Shown here: positions 26,141-36,220 of the stretch, piece by piece | How the letters are laid out: each line of letters starts with the position of its first letter | Position numbering within the stretch: the stretch's first letter is position 1 | DNA from: Rahnella aquatilis CIP 78.65 = ATCC 33071 | Lineage (GTDB): Bacteria > Pseudomonadota > Gammaproteobacteria > Enterobacterales > Enterobacteriaceae | DNA: 64,000 nt | NCBI RefSeq assembly: GCF_000241955.1 | Contig: NC_016818.1 | Span: 3,534,001 to 3,598,000 of the forward strand | Reading direction: 5' to 3' | Position numbers and translations under genes: made by a program | The notes under the pieces: generated by a model | What the model saw: the letters and a program-made list of their open reading frames with translations, nothing else | Databases searched by the model: none | Told to the model about the DNA's origin: nothing

Positions 26141-28381
26141 TCAGGGGGTCGGGAATTCCAGCAGTTTGTTTAACGGTTCCGGTTTACCCACCAGATAACC
26201 CTGCATGTAATCCACACCTAACGCGTGCAGCGCGGTTTTCTGTTCTTCAGTTTCCACATACTCGGCCACAATCGACAGATGCTTCATGCGCGCCACCTGA
26301 CAGATTGACTGCACAATGTAGGCGTCCAGCGAATCAGTCAGCATATTGCGCACAAAGCTGCCGTCAATTTTGAGGATATCGGCCTGAATCTCCTTCAGAC
26401 GACCGTAGCTGGCATAGCCTGTACCGAAGTCATCAATCGCAATCCGGCAGCCGTAAGAACGCAATTCCCGCATCGCCATGTCGGCATATTTCATGTTCTG
26501 CAATAAATGCGACTCGGTGACTTCCAGCACGATCTGGAACGGTTCCACCTCATATTCCAGCATCAGCGTTTTAAAATCGCGGGTAAACGTCGGGCGGCAC
26601 AACGTTGAGGGCGTGAAATTCACCGCAAAACGCAGGCTCGGCAACCGAACACGGTTCTGATTAATAAACATCAGCGTATGTTTCAGCACCCACATATCCA
26701 GCTGATACGACAAACCGAATTCATGCACCACAGGCAGGAATTTATCCGGTGTAACCAGCTTTTCATGCGCACCATCAGACATACGCAGCAGGATTTCATG
26801 ATAACTGTCGCCGCGTACCCCGAAGATAGGTTGTGCCATCAGCACGAAGCGATCGTCATCCAGTGCCCGCTGGATTTTATGCAGCATGTCGACTTTTTCT
26901 CTGATCTCCAGTTGCACCTGACTGTGATCGTTTTTATTCGATTCCGGCTGCCCGGTGGTCAGGGAAACTTCGGCAATACCGCTCAGTTCGCCCAGTAAAA
27001 CCGGCAGATGTTCCACCGGCGAATACACCGTACAGTACGATAAACCTATATTGGGATGCAGCGGCAATCCGTTCCAGATCAGACGGAAATCTTCCAGATA
27101 ATCATGCAAATTCTGCAATTTTTTATCCGTGTCTTCGCAGTTAAGCCGTAAGACTAAATCATAACCCGGCAAATGATAGACCCGCTCACCCGCCTGCAGA
27201 TAAGGTTTCAGTCCGAGCGCCAGTTGCTGTTTAAACTGGATGCGCAACTGCATGCCGTAATTACGGCTCAGCATATCCATATCCGAAACACGAATAAAAC
27301 ACAGCATGGAACGCGGATAGCGCGCCAGATCACGGTTGAAGGCGCGCAGGTTAGGCAGGCCAAATACCGGATCCTGCAACGCGGCGGCACTGGATCTTTT
27401 CATCAGCAAACGCTGTCGCGAAGCAATGGCCGCCATCAGCAACAACGTAATGGTATAAACCAGCATCAGGGCGGAGACGAACACCAGATTATGAACAAAA
27501 CTCTGTTCGGAGATAAAACCCTGATAAAAATTAAATAAAATCGTCAGGGTGAAAGTCCACACGATGCTGATAAAGTAATAACCGTAGCGCCATGCCCCAA
27601 ACAGCAATACCGGGAACAGTAGCGTCAGCGTGTAATCGCTGAGTAAAATCTTCATAAACGGCTCACTCAGTCCCTGCAGACACAGCAGCGTGACCATGAC
27701 ACCCAGAGCCGCAAACCACAGCACCATCTCAGTAAACTTCACGCCCGGTGCCAGTTCTTTACGCAACCTCGTGCACACCACACGTAAATAATGTGGCTTG
27801 CGGATAATACGTATCAGCAGATAAATCACATGCGAGTTAAGCAGAATACCGAGGATCATCGCCTGTAAATTGACCAGTGTCCTGAGGGTGAAAAAGTCCC
27901 GCGTCGCCATGCCGAGATAATCGGGCAGCAGTCCGCTTTCAATCACAATCTGCAATACGATGACTAAAAATAACGTCAGGAAAATCAGCAACCAGCCAAC
28001 CCGGACTTTCGCCAGATTCATCAGCCCGAGCGGTGCGGACCAGCGGCTTCCCGCCTGCCAGCGATAACCCAGCCAGGCCAGAGACAGTGCGGCGAAATAA
28101 ATCACCGTCATCAGTGTGCCCATCTCGAAGCCAACGCGCAGGTAATAACGCAGGAAAAGCGTCAGGGCGATGCCTGGCAATGCGGCCCAGTCAAATACCA
28201 TCAGTAGCGCGACGCAGGTCGCTATCGGCATATAAATAAGATAAGTACGGCCATCCGGCAGGGAAATCATCGGAGAAAGCCACGACGTCACCGGGATCAG
28301 CATCAGCGCACAAATCGCGGGAAGTCCCCACCATTTATGGCGCATGTCTTGCCAGGAAAAATTTTTACGCATCAAGTCCAT
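26141..28381 (-). CDS. pdeF: Cyclic-di-GMP phosphodiesterase PdeF (YfgF)
   Basis: Membrane-bound c-di-GMP phosphodiesterase. It is 746 aa, the length of E. coli YfgF (747). The N-terminal 330 residues form a MASE1-type sensor with about eight to ten membrane segments. A degenerate GGDEF domain follows: the active-site position reads HLPGYDLVLRL, not GGDEF. The C-terminal EAL domain keeps its signature as EILLRM (E-x-L-x-R), with FAVNFTP, DDFGTGYASYGRL and VAEYVETEEQ, so it should be an active hydrolase. E. coli YfgF is known as an anaerobic phosphodiesterase, and an FNR box lies in the 507-bp gap upstream. The start could be Met4 instead. It is convergent with ppx. Confidence 0.95.
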   Translation of the reverse strand: MDLMRKNFSWQDMRHKWWGLPAICALMLIPVTSWLSPMISLPDGRTYLIYMPIATCVALLMVFDWAALPGIALTLFLRYYLRVGFEMGTLMTVIYFAALSLAWLGYRWQAGSRWSAPLGLMNLAKVRVGWLLIFLTLFLVIVLQIVIESGLLPDYLGMATRDFFTLRTLVNLQAMILGILLNSHVIYLLIRIIRKPHYLRVVCTRLRKELAPGVKFTEMVLWFAALGVMVTLLCLQGLSEPFMKILLSDYTLTLLFPVLLFGAWRYGYYFISIVWTFTLTILFNFYQGFISEQSFVHNLVFVSALMLVYTITLLLMAAIASRQRLLMKRSSAAALQDPVFGLPNLRAFNRDLARYPRSMLCFIRVSDMDMLSRNYGMQLRIQFKQQLALGLKPYLQAGERVYHLPGYDLVLRLNCEDTDKKLQNLHDYLEDFRLIWNGLPLHPNIGLSYCTVYSPVEHLPVLLGELSGIAEVSLTTGQPESNKNDHSQVQLEIREKVDMLHKIQRALDDDRFVLMAQPIFGVRGDSYHEILLRMSDGAHEKLVTPDKFLPVVHEFGLSYQLDMWVLKHTLMFINQNRVRLPSLRFAVNFTPSTLCRPTFTRDFKTLMLEYEVEPFQIVLEVTESHLLQNMKYADMAMRELRSYGCRIAIDDFGTGYASYGRLKEIQADILKIDGSFVRNMLTDSLDAYIVQSICQVARMKHLSIVAEYVETEEQKTALHALGVDYMQGYLVGKPEPLNKLLEFPTP

Positions 28382-28600
28382 CTAAGTTTTGCGCATGAAC
28401 GTCATGCGGCAGTGAAGGGTTCAGGGTATAACGGACATCAGACAGGCAGTCCGGTGACGGTGGCCACAGGTTCCGTCCTCAATTATCGTCGTAAAAACGT
28501 CATCTCACAGAAAAAGCGCAGAAGAAAAAAGAATACAGCGGAGGCCGGGACATAAATTTTAAAATATGGCTGGATTCTAATGTGACTTATCTTAAATCCC

Positions 28601-28614
28601 TTGATGTATATCAA
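28601..28614. promoter_or_regulatory. FNR box between pdeF and yfgG
   Basis: TTGATGTATATCAA is a perfect match to TTGAT-N4-ATCAA. It lies 220 bp before pdeF and 275 bp before yfgG. The surrounding 507-bp gap (28382-28888) is A+T-rich and otherwise shows only promoter-like tracts. Confidence 0.75.
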
Positions 28615-28888
28615 TAAACACAATCTTTATGATTTGACAAAAATTCATCTCAAACAAATTCATCGCGTGATTAATGAAATGATTTTTATTGGCAAGTGAA
28701 TGCGCTCATTGCTACGAATAATGAAAAGTCTTACGTTTTGATGGATTTATAACGCCTTAAACCACAGGTTTACGTTTAATCCGATTATCTGGCTGCCTGT
28801 TTAGATGTGTTATATATTGTAAACGCTATCATTTGCGCCTCTTCTTCATTCCTTCACCGGAGCAACGATTTACTTAAGCGATTAAATT

Positions 28889-29107
28889 ATGTCTCGAAAA
28901 ACCAACATCAGAATGACGAAAATCGTTTTAGCGATAAGCTTCATTATTTTGTTCGGGCGTCTGGTCTACTCCGCTATCGGAGCATATTCCCATCATCAGG
29001 ATCAAAAACAAACCCGGACCGCTACGCAAGCTGTGGAGCCACAGGAGCCGACTCCCGAAAAAACCTGTACCGGCACGCTGAAAACCTGCCGTTACTCAAA
29101 GGACTAA
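28889..29107 (+). CDS. yfgG: Small membrane protein YfgG
   Basis: A 72-aa protein with one membrane segment (KIVLAISFIILFGRLVYSAI) and a hydrophilic tail. The block TKIVLAISFIILFGRLVYS resembles E. coli YfgG, which also neighbours pdeF and has been linked to nickel/cobalt tolerance; the precise function is not settled. The tail ends with CTGTLKTC, two cysteines absent from the E. coli protein as I remember it. The start ATG at 28889 has a weak ribosome-binding site; Met9 is an alternative. The mgtE-type gene begins 9 bp after its stop, so the two are cotranscribed. Confidence 0.85.
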   Translation: MSRKTNIRMTKIVLAISFIILFGRLVYSAIGAYSHHQDQKQTRTATQAVEPQEPTPEKTCTGTLKTCRYSKD

Positions 29108-29116
29108 GGATCTCAA

Positions 29117-30556
29117 ATGTCTGGTGGAAAACCGAAAAATTATGGCCAGAAACTGGCTGAAAGCCGCAGCAGGATCCTCGATCTCCTTCTGAACACCGAT
29201 GACCTCGCCGACAGTATTCTGGGCGAGGAACCTGACGTTGATGGCGACACGCGCGCACAACTGATGGACAACACCGCCGAGCTGACCTCGCGGGTAAAAA
29301 GTCTTCACGCGGCGGACGTTGCGGACGTACTGGAAGCACTACCGATACGTGAGCGTCTGGCGCTGTGGCGGTTGGTAGAGCCCGCTGCACGCGGCAAAGC
29401 GCTGGTGGAAGTCTCAGAAACCGTCTGGGACAGTCTGATCGAAGAAATGAGCGATAAGGATTTGCTCAAAACCATGTCACTGCTGGATGTGGACGATCAG
29501 GTTTATCTGGCAGAGTATTTGCCCCGCGACCTGATTGGCCGCGTACTGACCTCGCTGGATCCCCGTCAGCGCGAGAAAGTCCGCGAAGTCATGAAATTCA
29601 GCAAAGAATGCGTGGGCCGCATTATGGATTTCGAGTTGCTGACCGTTCGCCCGGATGTCTCGCTGGGCACTGTTCAGCGCTTTCTCCGTGCGCGCAAGTC
29701 AATCCCGCAGGCGACCGATAAAGTCTTTATTACTGACCGGAAAAATACGCTGCTCGGCGAATTGCCGCTGACCACCATTTTACTGAACTCACCGCATACG
29801 CTGGTTTCTGACGTGATGATCACCGATCTCAGCAGTTTTGAACCAGAGGACAAAGCCGAAGACGCCGCCAGTGCGTTCGAGCGTTATGACCTGATCACCG
29901 CTGCCGTCGTGGATAAAAAAGGCAAACTGATGGGTCGCCTGACGGTGGAAGAAATCGTTGATTTCGTCAATAACGACACTGACAGCAACTTACGCCGGAT
30001 GGGGGGCTTAAGCCCTGAAGAGGATGTTTTCTCGCCAGTGACTAAAGCCGTGCGTAACCGCTGGGCATGGCTGGCCATCAATCTGTGTACGGCGTTTGTG
30101 GCTTCCCGCGTGATCGGCCTGTTTGAACACACTATTTCGCAGCTCGTTGCGCTGGCCGCGCTGATGCCCATTGTTGCCGGTATCGGCGGGAATACCGGGA
30201 ATCAAACCATCACCATGATTGTCCGCGGGCTGGCGCTGCACCATGTTCAGCTCGGCAATCTGAAATTCCTGATGTTCAGGGAGCTGGGCGTGGCACTGAT
30301 CAACGGTCTCGTCTGGGGCGGATTAATGGGAATTGTCACCTGGCTGCTCTACGGCAACTGGGAGATGGGCGCGGTAATGACGCTGGCGATGGTGCTGAAT
30401 TTGCTGCTGGCCGCACTGATGGGCGTCGTGATCCCGCTGACCATGGTACGCCTGGGCCGTGACCCGGCGGTCGGCTCCAGTGTAATGATTACCGCACTGA
30501 CAGACACCGGTGGATTCTTTATTTTCCTCGGCCTTGCCACTATTTTCCTGCTTTAA
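29117..30556 (+). CDS. mgtE: MgtE-family magnesium transporter
   Basis: Mg2+ channel of the MgtE/SLC41 type. It is 479 aa. Layout: an N-terminal acidic MgtE_N domain (HAADVADVLEALPIRERL), a CBS pair (VGRIMDFELLTVRPDVSLGT, VSDVMITDLSSFEPEDKAED), a connecting helix, then five membrane segments. The pore signature is MPIVAGIGGNTGNQTITMIV, and the last segment holds ALTDTGGFFIFLGLA. In this family Mg2+ binding between the N and CBS domains closes the pore, so the protein senses its own substrate. It follows yfgG by 9 bp. No Mg2+ riboswitch is visible upstream. E. coli K-12 lacks an MgtE of this kind. Confidence 0.94.
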   Translation: MSGGKPKNYGQKLAESRSRILDLLLNTDDLADSILGEEPDVDGDTRAQLMDNTAELTSRVKSLHAADVADVLEALPIRERLALWRLVEPAARGKALVEVSETVWDSLIEEMSDKDLLKTMSLLDVDDQVYLAEYLPRDLIGRVLTSLDPRQREKVREVMKFSKECVGRIMDFELLTVRPDVSLGTVQRFLRARKSIPQATDKVFITDRKNTLLGELPLTTILLNSPHTLVSDVMITDLSSFEPEDKAEDAASAFERYDLITAAVVDKKGKLMGRLTVEEIVDFVNNDTDSNLRRMGGLSPEEDVFSPVTKAVRNRWAWLAINLCTAFVASRVIGLFEHTISQLVALAALMPIVAGIGGNTGNQTITMIVRGLALHHVQLGNLKFLMFRELGVALINGLVWGGLMGIVTWLLYGNWEMGAVMTLAMVLNLLLAALMGVVIPLTMVRLGRDPAVGSSVMITALTDTGGFFIFLGLATIFLL

Positions 30557-30759
30557 CGAATGAATTCCGGCTTTCTGGCCGGAAAATTCGTTATCTATTA
30601 CAACGTAATGTAGAATTTATATTAATAATTAATGCTGATATTCCGGTATTCATCATCCCCTGCCGCAGCTCATCCTGCTGTAGCGGCTTGATAACAGAAA
30701 CAAATAAAGATCACTGCGACTGCCTGCACCGTTCCGTCAGCCAGAAAAAGGTTTCCACT

Positions 30760-33036
30760 GTGGAAAATAGCAAACCGCCCTCGCCTGGGTTTAATCAGGC
30801 AAACTGGACATCCTGCTTACTTTTAGGCATCTCAATCTGCCTGCTGGCCTTTGCCTGCATGAGTATTATTCAGAAGTCGTCCAGCCTCGCCGGATTGTGG
30901 CTGCCAACGGCATTGCTGATCCCGGTTTTATTCCACCACCGCTATCGCGACTGGATCCCGCTGTTGTGCGCCGCCGCTCTGGGTATCGCGGCAGCACATA
31001 CGGTTATCGGCACGCCCCTCTTCCGCTACCTGCCTTATCTGCTCAATAATCTTATTGAGGCCTCTCTGTGTGCGGCGTTATTGCGCAGAATGTTGCCGGC
31101 ACAAGACCCGCTTTCCGGGCTGGGTTCCTGGGGAAAATTCTTTTTCGTCGCGGTGATCTTCTGCCCGCTGGTCAGCGCGTTAATCATGCTGTTACTGATT
31201 GCGCATATTCATTCTCCGGCGGAATTACAAAGCCGCTTTGCGACCTGGTTTATGTCAGAAGCCGTGGCGATCCTCGCCCTCACGCCGCTGGGGCTTATCT
31301 ACCAGCGCGGCTATCTGGTTAAACTGCTCACATCGCCGCGTTTTTTCGGACTGCTTCTGACGTTAGTGCTGACACTGGCCGCCGGTTTTCTGGCGCTGAA
31401 ATGGCTGCCTTATACTTTCGCGTTTATCACCATCCCGCTGCTGTGGTCCGCCATTCGTCTACCCCGTATAGAAGCATTCATTATTTTTCTGTCGATGACG
31501 CTGATGATTGCGTTACTGCATACCAGCGGCATTATCTCCGTTCAGCAGCATCTGGCGGCGCATATTCCTGAGGGGTTAATTTTCCTGCCGTTGCTGCTGA
31601 TTCTGATGCCTGCGAATGCCATGGCGATGGCGATGCATGCGCTGAGCACTGAAAAATCCCACATCACGCAAAGTGAAAATCGCTTCAGAAACGCCATGGA
31701 ATACTCAGCGATTGGTATGACGCTGGTATCGCCGGAAGGCAAACTGCTGCAGGTGAACAAAGCGTTATGTCATCTGCTGGGATATGAAGCGGAGTATCTG
31801 ACGACCCTGACATTCCAGGAGATTACCTATCATGACGATCTGGGCAAAGACCTGGCGCTGTTGCAGCAACTGCTGAACGATGAAATCCAGAGTTACACCC
31901 TGGAGAAGCGGTATCTGCGCCGCAGCGGCGAAATTATCTGGGCATTCCTCGCCGTATCACTGGTGCGCGATGAACATCATGAACCGATGTATTTCATTTC
32001 TCAGATTGAAGATATTAACGAACTCAAGCATACCGAAATGACCAACAAGCGTCTTTCGGAAGCGCTGCATGAAGAAAAAGAACTGCTGCATATCACGCTG
32101 AATTCTATCAATGAGGCGGTGATCTCAACCGACCGTAACATGAATATTACGTTCATGAATCCGGTCGCAGAGAAAATGACCGGCTGGACAGAACAGCAGG
32201 CTCAGGGGCAACCGGTCAGCCGCATTGTGCTCATCAGCAAAGGCGCGGGAGGGCCGCTTATCGACGATCTTTTGCAGTTTGATATCAATGAAAACCTGCA
32301 CTCTTCGGTTGAGCGTTCGCTGGTTCTGCACGGCCAGCACACCGCTTTGTTTGATGTCCAGCTGGCAGTGTCACCGCTGCGTACCCTGAAAGACGAACCG
32401 ATTGGTATTGTGCTGGTGCTACAGGATGTCAGTAAATCCCGCGAACTGATGCGAAAACTCAGTTACAGCGCCTCTCACGATTTACTCACCGGCTTGTCGA
32501 ATCGTGGCAGTTTCGAATCGAGCCTGAAAAAAGCGCTGAATCTGACGGCCACACAACGTCAGCCTCACGGCCTGGCGTTTATCGATCTGGATCATTTTAA
32601 GGAGATTAACGACACCGCAGGTCATGCCGCAGGGGATGAACTGCTGCGCCAGATCAGCGCCCTGATGCAGGAAAATATCCGCAACAGCGACCGGCTGGCA
32701 CGGCTGGGCGGTGATGAATTTGCGCTGATCTTATTTGATTGTCCGCCGGAACGGGGGCTGGGAACGCTTCAGCATCTGGTGGACAAAATCAACGATTTCA
32801 AATTCATATGGGAAGAAAATGCCTACCGGATCGGTGCCAGCGCAGGGATGACGCAGATAAATGATGCGAACGTTACCGGCAGCGAATACATGGCACAGGC
32901 GGATATGGCCTGCTACATCGCCAAACACAACGGACGCGGGCGGGTTTATAAATATGATCCGGTGCAAAAAACCGCCACCGCACACACCAGCGGCGCGATC
33001 CCGCCCGCAGGCTATCAGTCTGGCACAGGGAGGTGA
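30760..33036 (+). CDS. dgcE: Membrane diguanylate cyclase, DgcE (YegE)-like without EAL domain
   Basis: Makes c-di-GMP from two GTP. Order: a MASE1 sensor with about eight membrane segments (residues about 10-290), two PAS domains with PAC (SENRFRNAMEYSAIGMTLVS; LLHITLNSINEAVISTDR), then GGDEF. The active site is RLARLGGDEFALIL, with an inhibitory RxxD site five residues before it (RNSD), so product inhibition is expected. E. coli DgcE is about 1,105 aa with three PAS domains and a degenerate EAL domain. Here the protein is about 758 aa and ends after GGDEF with a short tail. The GTG at 30760 has AAAAGG eight bases upstream; the TTG at 30688 has none. It is convergent with alkA as in E. coli. 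Confidence 0.9.
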   Translation: MENSKPPSPGFNQANWTSCLLLGISICLLAFACMSIIQKSSSLAGLWLPTALLIPVLFHHRYRDWIPLLCAAALGIAAAHTVIGTPLFRYLPYLLNNLIEASLCAALLRRMLPAQDPLSGLGSWGKFFFVAVIFCPLVSALIMLLLIAHIHSPAELQSRFATWFMSEAVAILALTPLGLIYQRGYLVKLLTSPRFFGLLLTLVLTLAAGFLALKWLPYTFAFITIPLLWSAIRLPRIEAFIIFLSMTLMIALLHTSGIISVQQHLAAHIPEGLIFLPLLLILMPANAMAMAMHALSTEKSHITQSENRFRNAMEYSAIGMTLVSPEGKLLQVNKALCHLLGYEAEYLTTLTFQEITYHDDLGKDLALLQQLLNDEIQSYTLEKRYLRRSGEIIWAFLAVSLVRDEHHEPMYFISQIEDINELKHTEMTNKRLSEALHEEKELLHITLNSINEAVISTDRNMNITFMNPVAEKMTGWTEQQAQGQPVSRIVLISKGAGGPLIDDLLQFDINENLHSSVERSLVLHGQHTALFDVQLAVSPLRTLKDEPIGIVLVLQDVSKSRELMRKLSYSASHDLLTGLSNRGSFESSLKKALNLTATQRQPHGLAFIDLDHFKEINDTAGHAAGDELLRQISALMQENIRNSDRLARLGGDEFALILFDCPPERGLGTLQHLVDKINDFKFIWEENAYRIGASAGMTQINDANVTGSEYMAQADMACYIAKHNGRGRVYKYDPVQKTATAHTSGAIPPAGYQSGTGR

Positions 33037-33049
33037 CGTTGATGCCCGT

Positions 33050-33922
33050 CTACGGCGTGTCCGGCTGCCAGTCGTTATTGAACCATAAATGCAGCGTGGC
33101 GTAGGTGCGCCACGGTTTCCAGACTTCAGCATAGCGGGTAATTTTCCCCGGCGTCATGCCCGGAAAACGCTGTTTAATCAGATAGTCGCCACCGAGAAAA
33201 ATATCAGGCGCAGACCAGGCACGCATTGCGACATAACTGGCAGTCCAGTTGCCAATCCCCGGCATCGCCAGCAGCTGTTTTATTCCGTTCTGCACGTCAT
33301 TGATGTCATTGAGCGGCAAACGCCCTTCTTCCACTGCCTGCGCAATATTAATCAGACAGGCCGCACGTTTGGCCTGTACGCCAATACTCCGTAAATCATC
33401 CACCGTTAACTGCCCGATCGCTGCCGGAGACGGAAACAAATGCGTCAGCACAGCAAACGGCGTACGCACCGGTTCACCCCATTTTTCGGTCAGCCGCGTT
33501 GCCAGTGTCGCCGCCATTTTTACGCTCACCAGCTGTCCGAGGATCGCCCGCACCACCAGTTCAAAACGGTCAGCACATCCCGGCAGGCGTAATCCCGGCG
33601 CATTTTCTGCCAGCGCCCCCAGACCGTCGGCGATAACCTGTGGCTGCGCGTCCAGATCCAGCAACCGCCGCACCTGTGCAGCGACGTTCTCCGCAACCGG
33701 CGAAAGCGACGACGACACTTCCAGCTCAACGCCATTTCGCTCAGGCAACGGCCGCAGCCGCAACCAGCCGGTCAGGCGTTCGCCGTTGTGCATCACCGCC
33801 AGCGTACGCTGATAGTATTCGCCATCCTGTTGCTCGACGCCCTGCAATGCACGCGCGCCGAGAAATGCCGTCATCCACTGCCAGTCATACGGGGGCTGAT
33901 AGGTCAGAAACAGAGTTGTCAC
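33050..33922 (-). CDS. alkA: 3-methyladenine DNA glycosylase II AlkA
   Basis: Removes alkylated bases such as 3-methyladenine from DNA. It is 290 aa (E. coli 282). N-terminal AlkA_N domain (YQPPYDWQWMTAFLGARAL), then LPGCADRFELVVRAILGQLVSV. The helix-hairpin-helix is MPGIGNWTASYVAMRAW, and the catalytic aspartate is in FLGGDYLIKQRFPGMTP; the E. coli sequence is DDYLIKQ, and the second, catalytic Asp is kept. The C-terminus WKPWRTYATLHLW is typical. It is convergent with the dgcE-like gene, 13 bp apart. No adjacent ada gene, so adaptive control cannot be judged. Confidence 0.95.
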   Translation of the reverse strand: MTTLFLTYQPPYDWQWMTAFLGARALQGVEQQDGEYYQRTLAVMHNGERLTGWLRLRPLPERNGVELEVSSSLSPVAENVAAQVRRLLDLDAQPQVIADGLGALAENAPGLRLPGCADRFELVVRAILGQLVSVKMAATLATRLTEKWGEPVRTPFAVLTHLFPSPAAIGQLTVDDLRSIGVQAKRAACLINIAQAVEEGRLPLNDINDVQNGIKQLLAMPGIGNWTASYVAMRAWSAPDIFLGGDYLIKQRFPGMTPGKITRYAEVWKPWRTYATLHLWFNNDWQPDTP

Positions 33923-33936
33923 AGGATGATCCTTAT

Positions 33937-33960
33937 AAAAAAGCCTCCCGGAAGGAGGCT
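33937..33960 (-). terminator. Terminator of cysS, upstream of alkA
   Basis: AGCCTCC-CGGAA-GGAGGCT stem followed by T5 on the minus strand. It lies beyond the ERIC element that follows cysS. Confidence 0.8.
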
Positions 33961-33971
33961 ATATGTCTCGC

Positions 33972-34096
33972 ATCTCCAAAATAACTGGAGTTGCAGCAAG
34001 GCGGCAAGTGAACGAATCCCGGGGAGCTGACATAAGTCAGTGACCCGGGTTTGCGAACGCAGCCAACGCGGCTGCGGCTTCAGGTATGAAGGAGAT
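33972..34096. repeat. ERIC element, copy 3 (after cysS)
   Basis: 125 bp bounded by ATCTCC and GGAGAT. The body has GGAGTTGCAGCAAGGCGGCA, CATAAGTCAGTGACCCGGGT and CGCAGCCAACGCGGCTGCGG. Its last base is the last base of the cysS stop codon, so it abuts the gene with no gap. Confidence 0.9.
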
Positions 34097-35487
34097 TATT
34101 TTCTACGCCAGGTGGTGCCTGCCGGTCCGTCTTCTAACACGATACCCATTTCATTGAGGCGATCGCGCGCTTTATCCGCCATGCCCCAGTCTTTGCTGGC
34201 GCGGGCATCGTTACGCTGTTTAATCAACGCTTCGATTTCAGCCACTTCGTCATCGTTATCCGCCTGAGCTCCGGATTTCAGGAACTGCTCCGGATCCTGC
34301 TCCAGCAGGCCAAGCACGCCTGCCAGTTGCCGCAGTTCCGCCGCCAGACCGTTGGCCGCAGACAGGTCTTCCGTTTTCAGACGGTTGATGTCACGTGCCA
34401 TATCGAACAGCACGGAATAGGCTTCCGGCGTGTTGAAATCATCGTCCATGGCCGCACGGAAGCGCGTAACAAAAGCCTCACCACCGGCTGGCGTTGCAGC
34501 GGCGTCAGTGCCGCGCAGTGCGGTGTACAGACGCTCCATCGAGGTACGCGCCAGTTTCAGGTTTTCTTCGCTGTAGTTTAGCTGGCTGCGATAGTGACCC
34601 GACATCAGGAAGTAACGCACGCTTTCCGCATCATAATATTTCAGCACATCGCGCACGGTGAAGAAGTTATCCAGTGATTTGGACATCTTTTCGCGGTCGA
34701 TCATCACCATGCCGGAGTGCATCCAGGTATTCACATACGGGCCGTCATGGGCACAGCTTGACTGCGCAATTTCGTTCTCGTGGTGCGGGAACATCAGGTC
34801 AGAACCGCCGCCGTGAATGTCGAAATGCGCACCGAGCTGTTTGCAGTTCATCGCGGAACATTCGATATGCCAGCCCGGGCGGCCTTTGCCCCACGGAGAT
34901 GTCCAGCTCGGTTCGCCCGGCTTGGACATTTTCCACAGTACGAAATCCATCGGATTGCGTTTCACGTTGGCTTCGACTTCGACGCGCGCCCCCGCCTGTA
35001 ACTGATCCAGATCCTGACGGGACAACAGTCCGTAATCCGGATCACTTTCCACCCAGAACATCACATCGCCGTTCGACGCGACATAGGCGTGGTCACGGTC
35101 AATCAGCGTCTGCACGATATCGATAATTTCGTGAATGTGCTGCGTGGCGCGCGGTTCAGAGTCAGGTGGCAGAATGTTCAGTGCAGCAAAATCAGCGTGC
35201 ATTTCGCCAATCATACGGTCGGTCAGCGCCATAAACGTTTCGCCATTTTCAGCGGCACGTTTAATGATTTTGTCGTCGATATCGGTGATGTTACGCACAT
35301 ATTTCAGGTCATAACCCAGGTAGCGCAGGTAACGGGATACCACGTCGAAAGACACAAAAGTGCGACCGTGGCCGATATGACACAGATCGTAAACAGTGAT
35401 CCCACACACGTACATCCCGACTTTACCGGCATGAATTGGCTTGAATTCCTCTTTTTGGCGACTCAGGGTATTAAAAATCTTCAGCAT
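34096..35487 (-). CDS. cysS: Cysteinyl-tRNA synthetase CysS
   Basis: Charges tRNA-Cys. It is 463 aa (E. coli 461). Class I signatures: HIGH as CHIGHGRTF near residue 37, and KMSKS in [12 protein letters not shown] near 266. The zinc that selects cysteine is held by [10 protein letters not shown] and by [10 protein letters not shown] with the HHENEIAQ block. The C-terminus is the tRNA-binding extension ([17 protein letters not shown]). Divergent from ppiB as in E. coli. The stop codon is joined directly to an ERIC element. Confidence 0.98.
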   Translation of the reverse strand: MLKIFNTLSRQKEEFKPIHAGKVGMYVCGITVYDLCHIGHGRTFVSFDVVSRYLRYLGYDLKYVRNITDIDDKIIKRAAENGETFMALTDRMIGEMHADFAALNILPPDSEPRATQHIHEIIDIVQTLIDRDHAYVASNGDVMFWVESDPDYGLLSRQDLDQLQAGARVEVEANVKRNPMDFVLWKMSKPGEPSWTSPWGKGRPGWHIECSAMNCKQLGAHFDIHGGGSDLMFPHHENEIAQSSCAHDGPYVNTWMHSGMVMIDREKMSKSLDNFFTVRDVLKYYDAESVRYFLMSGHYRSQLNYSEENLKLARTSMERLYTALRGTDAAATPAGGEAFVTRFRAAMDDDFNTPEAYSVLFDMARDINRLKTEDLSAANGLAAELRQLAGVLGLLEQDPEQFLKSGAQADNDDEVAEIEALIKQRNDARASKDWGMADKARDRLNEMGIVLEDGPAGTTWRRK

Positions 35488-35637
35488 CAGGCTATTCCGT
35501 GTGTTGGGCGTAGAAAATGACGTTGGCGCGTTTAAGCGACACTACCGCGTATAATATAACGAAAATGATTTCACCGAAACGGCATAAGGCCGCCGGACGG
35601 GCTTTAGTCATCACAAAGCCGCTGCTGACGGCAACTT

Positions 35638-35667
35638 TTGAGTTATGGTATAAGAAAAGGCTATAGT
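35638..35667 (+). promoter_or_regulatory. Promoter of ppiB
   Basis: TTGAGT and TATAGT separated by 18 bp, 48 bp upstream of the ppiB start. Confidence 0.6.
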
Positions 35668-35714
35668 AGCCGCTCTTACTAAGAGCACACATCAACATTA
35701 GCAGGATGATAATT

Positions 35715-36209
35715 ATGGTCACTTTCCACACCAACCACGGCGACATCGTCATTAAAACTTTCGCTGACAAAGCGCCAGCTACGGTTGAAAACTTCCTGAA
35801 CTATTGCCGTAAAGGCTTCTACGACAACACAATTTTCCACCGTGTGATTAACGGTTTCATGATCCAGGGCGGCGGTTTTGAGCCAGGCATGAACCAGAAA
35901 AACACCGATGCGCCTATCAATAACGAAGCAGACAACGGCCTGAAAAACACCAAAGGCACGCTGGCGATGGCACGTACCAACGATCCGCACTCTGCCACGG
36001 CACAGTTCTTCATCAACGTCACTGACAACGATTTCCTGAACCACAGCGGCAAAAACGCACAAGGTTGGGGTTACTGCGTATTCGCAGAAGTGGTTGAAGG
36101 TCAGGACGTGGTTGACGCGATCAAAGCGGTGAAAACCGGTCGCAGCGGCATGCACCAGGACGTTCCAAAAGAAGATGTTGTGATCAAAAGCGTCACAGTC
36201 AGCGAATAA
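35715..36209 (+). CDS. ppiB: Cytoplasmic peptidyl-prolyl cis-trans isomerase PpiB
   Basis: Cyclophilin B that speeds proline isomerisation in folding proteins. It is 164 aa from ATG at 35715 (AGGATG nine bases before), equal to E. coli. Landmarks: [16 protein letters not shown], the catalytic Arg in [19 protein letters not shown], and [15 protein letters not shown]. No signal peptide. lpxH starts 12 bp later and is likely on the same transcript. Confidence 0.98.
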   Translation: MVTFHTNHGDIVIKTFADKAPATVENFLNYCRKGFYDNTIFHRVINGFMIQGGGFEPGMNQKNTDAPINNEADNGLKNTKGTLAMARTNDPHSATAQFFINVTDNDFLNHSGKNAQGWGYCVFAEVVEGQDVVDAIKAVKTGRSGMHQDVPKEDVVIKSVTVSE

Positions 36210-36220
36210 TCAACGTCGGG

